DNA of 64,000 bases, taken from contig NC_091312.1 in NCBI RefSeq assembly GCF_038502225.1, forward strand, positions 27,728,190-27,792,189. The letters are read 5' to 3'. The DNA is from Cherax quadricarinatus (taxonomy: Eukaryota > Arthropoda > Malacostraca > Decapoda > Parastacidae). This document shows, in pieces, positions 36,906 to 49,977 of the stretch. The notes below the pieces were generated by a model, which was given only the letters and a program-made list of their open reading frames with translations, was not told the DNA's origin and did no database searches. The position numbers and the translations under genes were made by a program. Within the stretch, counting starts at the first letter, position 1. Every line of letters starts with the position of its first letter.

Positions 36906-38805
36906 TAACCTGACAGGTGACTGTCCTGTAACTCAGATAGGTGGAGATGGCAACCAATGTAACATTTTTCAAAGCAAAGTACAAACTGCCTAGGCAACAT
37001 ATTTTCTAAATAGGCAAATTAGATCAAACAAAAGTGGCTCTGAATAGATAAACAATAGAACATCTTATGAGACAAAAGAGAGGCATTTACATGTGAATCG
37101 GACCCTTAAGGAACTAATATATTCAATTAAAGAGAGAAATGAAAGAATAAGAAAAGCCAGAGATTATGAAATTAAAGTCACAAGGAAATCCAAGTTCAAC
37201 CTTAGAAGTTTCTTTCAGGTATATAGAAGTAAGATTAGGGAGAAGATAGGCCCACTTAAAAGTTGCTTGGGTCAGTTCACTCTCAGTGACAAAAAAATGT
37301 GTACAATCTTCAACACTTATTTAAACTGCTTTTATGTGGGAAGATACAATCGAAATTCCAGAAACCAAAAACTTGATAGATCAGGACGAAAATAAGTTAT
37401 GCACGATCAAAGTCACTAGTGCCATAGATCTCAGATAAATAGATACACTGGGTCCTGATGAACTTTTCTCAAGGGTTTTAAAGGAATATAAGGAGGAACT
37501 TAGCAAACCCTTACCTAGTATTTTTAACAAATCACTATAAACTGGTATAGCACCAAATGAGTGGAATATAGAAAATGTGATACCTATCTATGAAGCAGGA
37601 GATAGGTCATTAGCTTCGAATTATAGACCAATTAGTTTGACCACCATTGTGGGGAAAATTGATGGAATGAATTATTACCAAAGTAATTCGAAGTCGCCTT
37701 GAAAGATATAATTTTATCAATGATTCTCAGCGCTGTTTTACAAAGGAGACATTCCTACCTTTCGAATTTACTAAATATATTCACTAAGGTATATAAGGTG
37801 GTAGAGTATGATAACGAATATGATATTGTGTAATTGAACTTCAGTATGAATACTGATAGAGCTCCACACAGGAGATTGTTGAAGAAAGTAGAGGAACACG
37901 CAACAGGAGAGAAAATTTTTCCTGGATTTTTCAAAGTATACAGAACAAAGGTTAGAGAAAAGCTAGGTCCACTTAAAACTAACTCTGAACAGCTTAATGA
38001 CAGCGAGAAGGAAATGTTCTCCGTTTTTAGCAATTATTTCTTATCGGTTTTCACCCAAGAAGGCACAACCAGTATCTCAGTAAATAATTATTATATTGGG
38101 TCTGAAGAAAATAAATTATGCAATATCATAGTCATTAGACTAGGGTTACGGTAATCAAATAGGTTGACCAATTAAAGCACAGTTAGTTCCAAAGCCCTGA
38201 TGAATTTTTTGAAGGGTGCCAAATGTAACTTTGAACTTTTAACTATCCTTTTTAATATATCGCTTCAGACTGGTGTAGTGTATGAGATGTGGAAGATGGC
38301 CAATGTAATTCCTATTTTTAAAACGGGAGATAAGTCAGTGCCATCAAATTACCGACCAATAAGCCTGACCTCATTTGTAAGGAAATTATTAAGAAGCAAT
38401 TACAGCTGATATTATAAGAAGCCATCTTGATAAGGATAATTTGATACATAACCCTCAACGCAGATTCACAAGGCGCCATTACTGCTTGACTAATTTACTA
38501 ATTTTCTTCAGTAAAGCATTTGAAGCAGAGAGTCTGCATAAAAAGTGTAAAATCTGAGTGGGTATCAGTCACAAGTGGCATCGCACAAGGATTAGTTTTA
38601 GGCCTATTATTGTTCATAATTTACATTAATGACCTTAGCGAGGGAATAAAAAATGCTATAAGCAAATTCAATGAGAACACAAAAATAGGCGGAATAATTG
38701 AATTAGAGGAAGATGCCATTGAACTTCAGGAGGATTTAGACAAGCTAATGTTGTGGTCATAAAAGTGGCATATGCAGTTCAATGTAGATAAATGCAATCC
38801 TCAAG

Positions 38806-38890
38806 CTTAGGAACTTGGCCATACAGAACCTGGCCATACAGAACTTGGCCATACAGAACCTGGCCATACAGAACTTGGCAATACAGAATG
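38806..38890. repeat. 15-bp tandem repeat, about 5 copies
   Basis: Units of ggccatacagaacytg expanded from a single site of the CR1-B sequence (the ELGHTE region). Confidence 0.85.
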
Positions 38891-38951
38891 TGAAAATTAT
38901 TTGGGAGTTATGATAAGCAGCAACCTGAAACCAAGACAGCAGTTGTACATG

Positions 38952-39004
38952 AATGGCTTACAATACCGACAAGATGAAAATTAGACACGTGTCTAATTTT
39001 CATC
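38952..39004. repeat. Minimal inverted pair ending in a perfect 32-bp palindrome
   Basis: GATGAAAATTAGACAC (38973-38988) is followed directly by its reverse complement (38989-39004). The left side continues outward as ggcttacaataccgacaa, the outer end of the hairpin-repeat family. This looks like an inverted-pair element deleted down to its tips, inserted in the CR1-B relic. Confidence 0.8.
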
Positions 39005-39479
39005 GAGAAAACAGTTCCTTAGTGTGTGTAATAAGCTTAACAGAAGTATAAACAATACGAGTCTGGGAGGTTACAGTACGTTTCTACAAATTATTAGGAA
39101 GGCCTCACTTAGATTATGCATTCACTCCTGATCTCCATATTACAGAATGACTAAATTCATTGGAGAACATACAGAGAAGAATGGCAAAATTAATCCACTG
39201 CAGAAGAAATCTTTCATACGAAAAGAGATTGTAAGACAGAATGAGGGAAGACATGAAGTGTATAAGTGGTAGATGGGGATAAATAAATAAATAGGTGGTA
39301 CAACTAGCGACTTTCTGGTGGCAAAAGTATTACTGGAGGTCGCCTGCAGATCCTGGAGAGGTAGGTAAAGGTGTCCATCTCTCTGCATTCTTTCTGGATT
39401 AACTTTGCTCATTACTAGACACTGGTGCCCGCCATCTAACTATACAGTTTCATAAGCCCATATGCTGTTAATTTTGGAC

Positions 39480-39745
39480 ATGCCATCATGGTGGTGTGAC
39501 TGGTGACAGGTGAGTATTGAGCAAACAAACCATACCACGGGCGGGGATAGAACCCGCGATCAGAGAGTCTCAAAACTCCAGACCGTCGCGTTAGCCACTG
39601 GACCAGTTAGCCACAATAAGATTCGTCCAACTAGGTATATTTCTACACCATAGGAAGGTTAGCATAGGCACCACTGTGACCACAAATGCAAGTTTTTACA
39701 GACGAATCTCCAACTAGCGTGGCCGTGACGAACTCTAGCTCAAGT
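39480..39745 (-). mobile_element. tRNA-derived SINE
   Basis: On the minus strand: an upstream part, then a tRNA-like segment (about 39543-39613) with an A-box-like TGGTCCAGTGG and a B-box-like GGGTTCTATCCC, the internal RNA polymerase III promoter. The tRNA-unrelated part follows (ggtatggtttgtttgctcaa). The anticodon arm is imperfect and I do not assign an amino acid. Ends are approximate. Confidence 0.6.
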
Positions 39746-39764
39746 CCCCTCAAAGCCGTCAACA

Positions 39765-40016
39765 TGACTCACTATGACAACACTATGGCTGAAGAAATAC
39801 TTCCTGGCAGCTCTATTTCTCAAGAAACACTTCCTGACATCCATGTGACTCATCTGAGTCTTCAACTTCCAGTTGTGACTCCTTGTTGCTGTGTCACATT
39901 TTTGAAACATTCAGTCCCTATCAACCCTGACAATTCCTCTCAGTATTTTATATGTCGTTATCATGTCTTCCCTATCTCGTCTGTCTTCCAGTGTCGCCAG
40001 GTCGATTTCCCTTAGT
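39765..40016 (-). mobile_element. CR1-A fragment, minus strand
   Basis: The plus strand reads like the reverse complement of CR1-A C-terminal coding (tggctgaagaaatacttcct, then ttcaacttccagttgtgact and cagtattttatatgtcgtta). It stops abruptly at ttagtag. It includes a short internal duplication of the aaatacttcctg block. (GT)n follows within 40 bp. Confidence 0.75.
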
Positions 40017-40050
40017 AGTAATGTGTGTGTGTTAGTTAGTTTTAGTTACC

Positions 40051-43013
<2,963 letters not shown>

Positions 43014-44265
43014 TGGTGTGTGGTGAGTGTGACACCGTGTGGTGAGTGACACTGTGGCAAGTGTGTGACACTGTGTGGTGAGTGTGTGACACTATGTGAT
43101 GAGTGTGTGACACTGTGTGGTGAGTGTGTGACACTGTGTGGTGAGTGTGTGACACTGTGTGGTGAGTGTGTGACACTGTGGTGAGGGTGTGACACTGTGG
43201 TGAGGGTGTGACACTATGTGGTGAGGGTGTGACATTGTGGTGAGGGTGTGACACTGAGTGGTGAGGGTGTGACACTGTTGTGAGGGTGTGACACTGTTGT
43301 GAGGGTGTGACACTGTGGTGAGGGTGTGACACTGTGGTGAGGGTGTGACACTGTGTGGTGAGGGTGTGACACTGTGGTGAGGGTGTGACACTGTGGTGAG
43401 GGTGTGACACTGTGTGGTGAGGGTGTGCCACTGTGGTGAGGGTGTGACACTGTGTGGTGAGGGTGTGACACTGTGGTGAGGGTGTGACACTGTGTGGTGA
43501 GGGTGTGACACTGTGGTGAGTGTGTGACACCGTGGTGAGGGTGTGACACTGTGTGGTGAGGGTGTGCCACTGTGGTGAGGGTGTGACACTGTGGTGAGGG
43601 TGTGACACTGTGGTGAGGGTGTGACACTGTGTGGTGAGGGTGTGACACTGTGGTGAGGGTGTGACACTGTGGTGAGGGTGTGACACTGTGTGGTGAGGGT
43701 GTGACACTGTGGTGAGGGTGTGACACTGTGGTGAGGGTGTGACACTGTGTGGTGAGGGTGTGCCACTGTGGTGAGGGTGTGACACTGTGTGGTGAGGGTG
43801 TGACACTGTGGTGAGGGTGTGACACTGTGTGGTGAGGGTGTGACACTGTGGTGAGTGTGTGACACCGTGGTGAGGGTGTGACACTGTGTGGTGAGGGTGT
43901 GCCACTGTGGTGAGGGTGTGACACTGTGGTGAGGGTGTGACACTGTGGTGAGGGTGTGACACTGTGTGGTGAGGGTGTGACACTGTGGTGAGGGTGTGAC
44001 ACTGTGGTGAGGGTGTGACACTGTGTGGTGAGGGTGTGACACTGTGGTGAGGGTGTGACACTGTGTGGTGAGGGTGTGACACCGTGGTGAGGGTGTGACA
44101 CTGTGGTGAGGGTGTGACACTGTGGTGAGGGTGTGACACTGTGGTGAGGGCGTGACACTGTGGTTAGGGTGTGACACTGTGGTGAGGGTGTGACACTGTG
44201 GTTAGGGTGTGACACTGTGGTGAGGGTGTAACACTGTGTAGTGAGGATGCGACACTGTGTAATTA
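43014..44265. repeat. 19/21-bp minisatellite with ~335-bp higher-order repeat
   Basis: Units of GTGTGACACTGTGGTGAGG (19 bp) alternate with a 21-bp form having an extra GT. The rare variant gtgagtgtgtgacaccgtgg occurs at 43516 and 43851, 335 bp apart, with matching variant order around each. Frames of 360-390 codons on the minus strand are artefacts. Confidence 0.95.
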
Positions 44266-44609
44266 TGAAGGATACAAAGGAACAAACATGATAAGATATA
44301 TAGATATATATAGACTGACTAAAGCAGCTCACGTTAATTCAGTATCCGTCCACACTTCCATTTATCCCAAGATTAATTTGCATATGTTAGTAGACATAAC
44401 CCCCTCTCCTCCTCTCCGGTAGATCCTATTGCGCTCATTCTCTTTTTTAATGTCTTATGCACAAATTTCGACAGGTAGACGTTTACACGTTGAAAAAAAT
44501 TAACGTTTGTGCTGCAATGAACACATACGCTGATGATAAATTTATTGTCGAATATCTCACGTGCTCCTTCCATCACCTGTATAACCTTTAGTCTTTTGTT
44601 TTGAAATAC
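44266..44609. other. No recognised feature
   Basis: Nothing recognised, though decayed RTE sequence may extend into it from the right. Confidence 0.4.
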
Positions 44610-44890
44610 TTCATCAGTTTATTTTTTTCGGTATATACTTACACCTTCCTTCGCTCATAGATTTATTAACACTTCTGCAGTTTCTCATTTGAATCCCAAG
44701 AAGCCCTGCATCATCCGAAAATATTAACTGTGACAACTCCCACTCTGTATAGGATTCATTATCATTGAAGACAAAACCTCTCTTTATTACTCTAGCATTC
44801 ACTTTTCACTTTTCCAACGCCCTCTACCAGCACGTTAAACATCCACAGTGACGTCATACATCCTTGTCTAAGGCCCCACATTTACTTAGA
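44610..44890 (-). pseudogene. RTE-like RT fragment, minus strand
   Basis: On the minus strand: a GLRQGCMTSLWMFNVLVEG-like block (about 44878-44820), then VNARVIKRGFVFNDNES, EWELSQLIFSDDAGLLG (the FADD box reads FSDD) and a decayed end. It aligns collinearly with residues near the FADD box of the RTE copies. Short and shifted. Confidence 0.75.
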
Positions 44891-45051
44891 GCACCTTTCT
44901 CATCTTCCTTTATTATTGAACAAGCTTAAATGCATCCGCATTGCGAAGCTGTCCTTATCTATATGATACGTACAAGGTGAGAGCAAAAAGATGACTGATA
45001 AACTAACACGCTGTCATGTAGGACAGTTTTCCTGTTTGAGGAAGTAATGAG

Positions 45052-45995
45052 TTGTTAGCTAGTGATGGGGAGGCCTCAGCTAGTGATGGGGAGGCCTCAG
45101 CTGGTGATGGGGAGGCCTCAGCTAGTGATGGGGAGGCCTCAGCTAGTGATGGGAAGGCCTCAGCTGGTGATGGGGAGGCCTCAGCTAGTGATGGGGAGGC
45201 CTCAGCTAGTGATGGGAAGGCCTCAGCTGGTGATGGGGAGGCCTCAGCTAGTGATGGGGAGGCCTCAGCTAGTGATGGGAAGGCCTCAGCTAGAGATGGG
45301 GAGGCCTCAGCTAGTGATGGGGAGGCCTCAGCTAGAGATGGGGAGGCCTCAGCTGGTGATGAGGAGGCCTCAGCTGGCGATGGGGAGGCCTCAGTTGGTG
45401 ATGGGGAGGTCTCAGCTAGTGATGGGGAGGCCTCAGCTAGTGATGGGGAGGCCTCAGCTAGTGATGGGGAGGCCTCAGCTGGTGATGGGGAGGCCTCAGC
45501 TAGTGATGGGGAGGCCTCAGCTAGTGATGGGAAGGCCTCAGCTAGAGATGGGGAGGCCTCAGCTAGTGATGGGGAGGTCTCAGCTAGTGATGGGGAGGCC
45601 TCAGCTAGTAATGGGGAGGCCTCAGTTAGTGATGGGGAGGCCCCAGCTAGTGATGGGGAAGTCTCAGCTAGTGATGGGGAGGCCTCAGCTAGTGATGGGG
45701 AGGCCTCAGCTGGTGATGGGGAGGTCTCAGCTGGTGATGGGGAGGTCTCAGCTAGTGATGGGGAGGCCTCAGCTAGTGATGGGGAGGCCTCAGCTAGTGA
45801 TGGGGAGGCCTCAGCTAGTGATGGGGAGGTCTCAGCTAGTGATGGGGAGGTCTCAGCTGGTGATGGGGAGGCCTCAGCTAGTGATGGGGAGGCCTCAGCT
45901 AGTGATGGGGAGGTCTCAGCTAGTGATGGGGAGGTCTCAGCTGGTGATGGGGAGGCCTCAGCTGGTGATGGGGAGGCCTCAGCTGGTGATGGGGA
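45052..45995. repeat. 21-bp minisatellite, about 45 copies
   Basis: Unit built on gctagtgatggggaggcctc plus A. Variation: tagt/tggt, ggcc/ggtc, gggg/ggga and taga. Because the period is 21, three long frames (323-362 codons) stay open and are not genes. Confidence 0.96.
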
Positions 45996-46077
45996 TATAT
46001 TCAGGCATTCCACTATATTTTGATGATATGATATTTTTTAAGAACTTTACTCACAGTTCTTCTAAGTGTTCTTGGAG

Positions 46078-46081
<4 letters not shown>

Positions 46082-46124
<43 letters not shown>
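46082..46124. repeat. (GT)n at the 3' end of a minus-strand CR1-A
   Basis: About 20 GT units, ending GTGTACTCACCTAGTTG, the family tail. Confidence 0.95.
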
Positions 46125-46127
<3 letters not shown>

Positions 46128-49100
46128 CACCTAGTTGCTCACCTAGTTGAGGTTGCGGGGGTCGAGTCCGAGCTCCTGGCCCCGCCTCTTCACTGATCGC
46201 TACTAGGTCACTCTCCCTGAGCCGTGAGCTTTATCATACCTCTGCTTAAAGCTATGTATGGATCCTGCCTCCACTACATCGCTTCCCAAACTATTCCACT
46301 TACTGGCTACTCTGTGGCTGAAGAAATACTTCCTAACATCCCTGTGATTCATCTGTGTCTTCAGCTTCCAACTGTGTCCCCTTGTTACTGTGTCCAATCT
46401 CTGGAACATCCTGTCTTTGTCCACCTTGTCAATTCCTCTCAGTATTTTGTATGTCGTTATCATGTCCCCCCTATCTCTCCTGTCCTCCAGTGTCGTCAGG
46501 TTGATTTCCCTTAACCTCTCCTCGTAGGACATACCTCTTAGCTCTGGGACTAGTCTTGTTGCAAACCTTTGCACTTTCTCTAGTTTCTTTACGTGCTTGG
46601 CTAGGTGTGGGTTCCAAACTGGTGCCGCATACTCCAATATGGGCCTAACGTATACGGTGTACAGGGTCCTGAACGATTCCTTATTAAGATGTCGGAATGC
46701 TGTTCTGAGGTTTGCTAGGCGCCCATATGCTGCAGCAGTTATTTGGTTGATGTGCGCTTCAGGAGATGTCCCTGGTGTTATACTCACCCCAAGATCTTTT
46801 TCCTTGAGTGAGGTTTGTAGTCTCTGACCCCCTAGACTGTACTCCGTCTGCGGCCTTCTTTGCCCTTCCCCAATCTTCATGACTTTGCACTTGGTGGGAT
46901 TGAACTCCAGGAGCCAATTGCTGGACCAGGTCTGCAGCCTGTCCAGATCCCTTTGTAGTTCTGCCTGGTCTTCGATCGAATGTATTCTTCTCATCAACTT
47001 CACGTCATCTGCAAACAGGGACACCTCAGAGTCTATTCCTTCCGTCATGTCGTTCACAAATACCAGAAACAGCACTGGTCCTAGGACTGACCCCTGCGGG
47101 ACCCCGCTGGTCACAGGTGCCCACTCTGACACCTCACCACGTACCATGACTCGCTGCTGTCTTCCTGACAAGTATTCCCTGATCCATTGTAGTGCCTTCC
47201 CTGTTATCCCTGCTTGGTCCTCCAGTTTTTGCACCAATCTCTTGTGTGGAACTGTGTCAAACGCCTTCTTGCAGTCCAAGAAAATGCAATCCACCCACCC
47301 CTCTCTCTCTTGTCTTACTGCTGTCACCATGTCATAGAACTCCAGTAGGTTTGTGACACAGGATTTCCCGTCCCTGAAACCATGCTGGCTGCTGTTGATG
47401 AGATCATTCCTTTCTAGGTGTTCCACCACTCTTCTCCTGATAATCTTCTCCATGATTTTGCATACTATACATGTCAGTGACACTGGTCTGTAGTTTAATG
47501 CTTCATGTCTGTCTCCTTTTTTAAAGATTGGGACTACATTTGCTGTCTTCCATGCCTCAGGCAATCTCCCTGTTTCGATAGATGTATTGAATATTGTTGT
47601 TAGGGGTACACATAGCGCCTCTGCTCCCTCTCTCAATACCCATGGGGAGATGTTATCTGGCCCCATTGCCTTTGAGGTATCTAGCTCACTCAGAAGCCTC
47701 TTCACTTCTTCCTCGGTTGTGTGCACTGTGTCCAGCACTTGGTGGTGTGCCCCACCTCTCCGTCTTTCTGGAGTCCCTTCTGTCTCCTCTGTGAACACTT
47801 CTTTGAATCTCTTGTTGAGTTCTTCACATACTTCACGGTCATTTCCTGTTGTCTCTCCTCCTTCCTTCCTTAGCCTGATTACCTGGTCCTTGACTGTTGT
47901 TTTCCTCCTGATGTGGCTGTACAACAGTTTCGGGTCAGATTTGGCTTTCGCTGCTATGTCATTTTCATATTGTCTTTGGGCCTCCCTTCTTATCTGTGCA
48001 TATTCGTTTCTGGCTCTACGACTGTTCTCCTTATTCTCCTGGGTCCTTTGCCTTCTATATTTCTTCCATTCCCTAGCACACTTGGTTTTTGCCTCCCTGC
48101 ACCTTTGGATAAACCATGGGCTCATCCTGGCTTTTTCATTACTCCTGTTACCCTTGGGTACAAACCTCTCCTCAGCCTCCTTGCATTTTGTTGCTACATA
48201 TTCCATCATCTCATTAACTGGCTTCCTTGCCAGTTCTCTGTCCCACTGAACCCCGTTCAGGTAGTTCCTCATTCCTGTGTATTCCCCTTTCTTGTAGTTT
48301 GGCTTCATTCGTCCTGGCCTTCCTGCTTCTCCCTCCACTTGTAGCTCTACTGTGTATTCGAAGCTTAAAACCACATGGTCACTGGCCCCAAGGGGTCTTT
48401 CATATGTGATGTCCTCGATATCTGCACTACTTAAGGTGAATACTAAGTCCAGCCTTGCTGGTTCATCCTCTCCTCTCTCTCTTGTAGTGTCCCTTACGTG
48501 TTGGTACATGAAGTTCTCCAGTACCACCTCCATCATCTTAGCCCTCCATGTATCTTGGCCCCCATGTGGGTCCAAGTTCTCCCAATCGATCTCCTTGTGG
48601 TTAAAGTCACCCATGATCAGGAGCTTTGCCCTGCATGCATAAGCTCTTCTGGCCACTCTAGCCAGTGTGTCAACCATCGCTCTATTGCTCTCGTCGTACT
48701 CTTGCCTTGGCCTCCTGCTGTTCTGTGGTGGGTTATACATCACTGCTATTATCACCTTGGGACCTCCAGAGTGAAGTGTTCCCACTATGTAATCACTTTC
48801 TTCTCCGCTATCTCCTCTCTCCAGCTCATCAAAATTCCAGCGATTTTTGATCAGCAACGCCACTCCTCCACCCCCCGTTCCCTCTGTCTTTCCTCAGGAT
48901 TTGGTATCCCGTTGGAAAGATGGCATCTGTTATCATACCTGTAAGCTTGGTTTCTGTGAGAGCTATGATGTCCGGTGATGCTTCTTTGACTCTTTCGTGC
49001 CACTCCTCCCACTTATTTGTTATTCCATCAGCGTTTGTGTACCATACCTTCAGTTTCCTTTCCAACACTGTGGTTTGGGGGGCCTGTGAGGGTGGGAGAC

Positions 49101-49373
49101 CTGGTGGCATACTGTGGGATTCTATAGCTCGGTGTTGGGTGGAGGCTGTGGGTATGGATTGTAGTGTGTGTTGGGATGGTGTGATAGGTTGTATGGTTCT
49201 GAGAGTAGTTGTGTGTGTGCTTGCCCTTGCTGTTCTGTCCTGCTCTGACTGACCTCTGCTGATTCCCTCCTTGTCTCTTTTCCTAGCTCCTTTCGCTTTT
49301 TTTTTTCAGCTGCTGTCGTTCTCATTTTGTTCTGTCTCTGTCTAGGAACACCCTCTTGTACTCTTCTGTACTC

Positions 49374-49375
<2 letters not shown>
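46125..49375 (-). mobile_element. CR1-A LINE, longest copy (3.25 kb)
   Basis: Includes most of the endonuclease, the whole RT and a complete 3' end with the tail unit doubled (ctcacctagttg twice). The 5' side (49111-49375) has a basic, Gln/Thr-rich frame remnant (KKKRKELGKETRRE) and stops at (GT)n, so the element is still 5'-truncated or interrupted. Confidence 0.9.
46203..49110 (-). pseudogene. CR1-like endonuclease-reverse transcriptase, one frameshift
   Basis: N-terminal EEP-type endonuclease: VWYTNADGITNKW, IIALTETKL (metal-binding Glu), LIMGDFNHKEIDW and GASDHVV (catalytic His). Then the RT: AMGPDNISPWVL, NYRPVSLTCI, FLDCKKAFDTVPHK (motif A), SGVPQGSVLGPVLF (motif B), SLFADDVKLM (motif C, near 47005-47030), and a full CR1 C-terminus to GRVT at 46203. 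The frame shifts near 48890, consistent with loss of two bases in a G-rich run (RGNGG). 46203-48863 is open for 886 codons. One lesion only, so this is a recently active lineage. Confidence 0.9.
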
Positions 49376-49419
<44 letters not shown>

Positions 49420-49446
49420 ACACACCTAGTTGAGGTTGCGCGGGTC

Positions 49447-49518
<72 letters not shown>

Positions 49519-49681
49519 ATGTGCTCACCTAGTTGAGGTTGCGGGGGTCGAGTCCGAGCTCCTGTGTGTGTGTGTGTGTGTATGTGTGTGTGTGTGTGTA
49601 TATATGTGTGTATGTGTATGTGTATGTGTGTGTATGTGTGTGTGTATGTGTGTGTATGTGTGTATGTGTATGTGTATATGT

Positions 49682-49717
<36 letters not shown>

Positions 49718-49846
49718 ATGTATGTGTGTGTGTATGTATGTGTGTGTGTATGTATGTGTGTGTGTATGTATGTGTGTGTGTGTATGTATGTGTGTGTGTG
49801 TGTGTATGTGTGTGTGTGTGTATGTATGTGTGTGTGTGTGTGTGTA

Positions 49847-49895
<49 letters not shown>

Positions 49896-49977
49896 GTGTG
49901 TGTGTATGTATGTGTGTGTGTGTATGTATGTGTGTGTGTGTATGTATGTGTGTGTGTGTATGTGTGTGTGTGTGTGT
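49376..49977. repeat. (GT)n compound array with embedded CR1-A tails
   Basis: GT and TATG-interrupted GT. Two tiny minus-strand CR1-A tails interrupt it: 49416-49450 (cacctagttgaggttgcg, then gggtcgag) and 49522-49564 (ctcacctagttgaggttgcg to gagctcct). Long Cys/Val frames are artefacts. Confidence 0.93.

Larger units (their letters stand above)
37040..39260 (+). mobile_element. CR1-B relic with internal jump-back
   Basis: RT-region blocks in order: LKELIYSIKERNERIRKARDYEIK, a VYRSKIREKIGPLKS stretch (37217), NVIPIYEAGDRS and NYRPISLT (37575-37640), and a TDRAPHRRLLKKVEEHA stretch (37852-37905). The sequence then jumps back to a second VYRTKVREKLGPLKT (37936) and runs forward again through NVIPIFKTGDKS and NYRPISLT (38306-38375), VTSGIAQGLVLGLLLF (38565-38612), DLSEGIKNAISKF and the post-palm region to about 39250. 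Two overlapping partial copies are thus fused near 37910. Many stops. Confidence 0.7.

Noticed and set aside
39543..39613. Functional tRNA gene
   Set aside because: A- and B-box-like words are present, but the anticodon arm is imperfect and the flanks look like a SINE, so it is listed as a SINE only.
47587..48944. Plus-strand frames of 140-220 codons between 46.5 and 52.2 kb
   Set aside because: They are antisense shadows of the minus-strand CR1-A ORFs.
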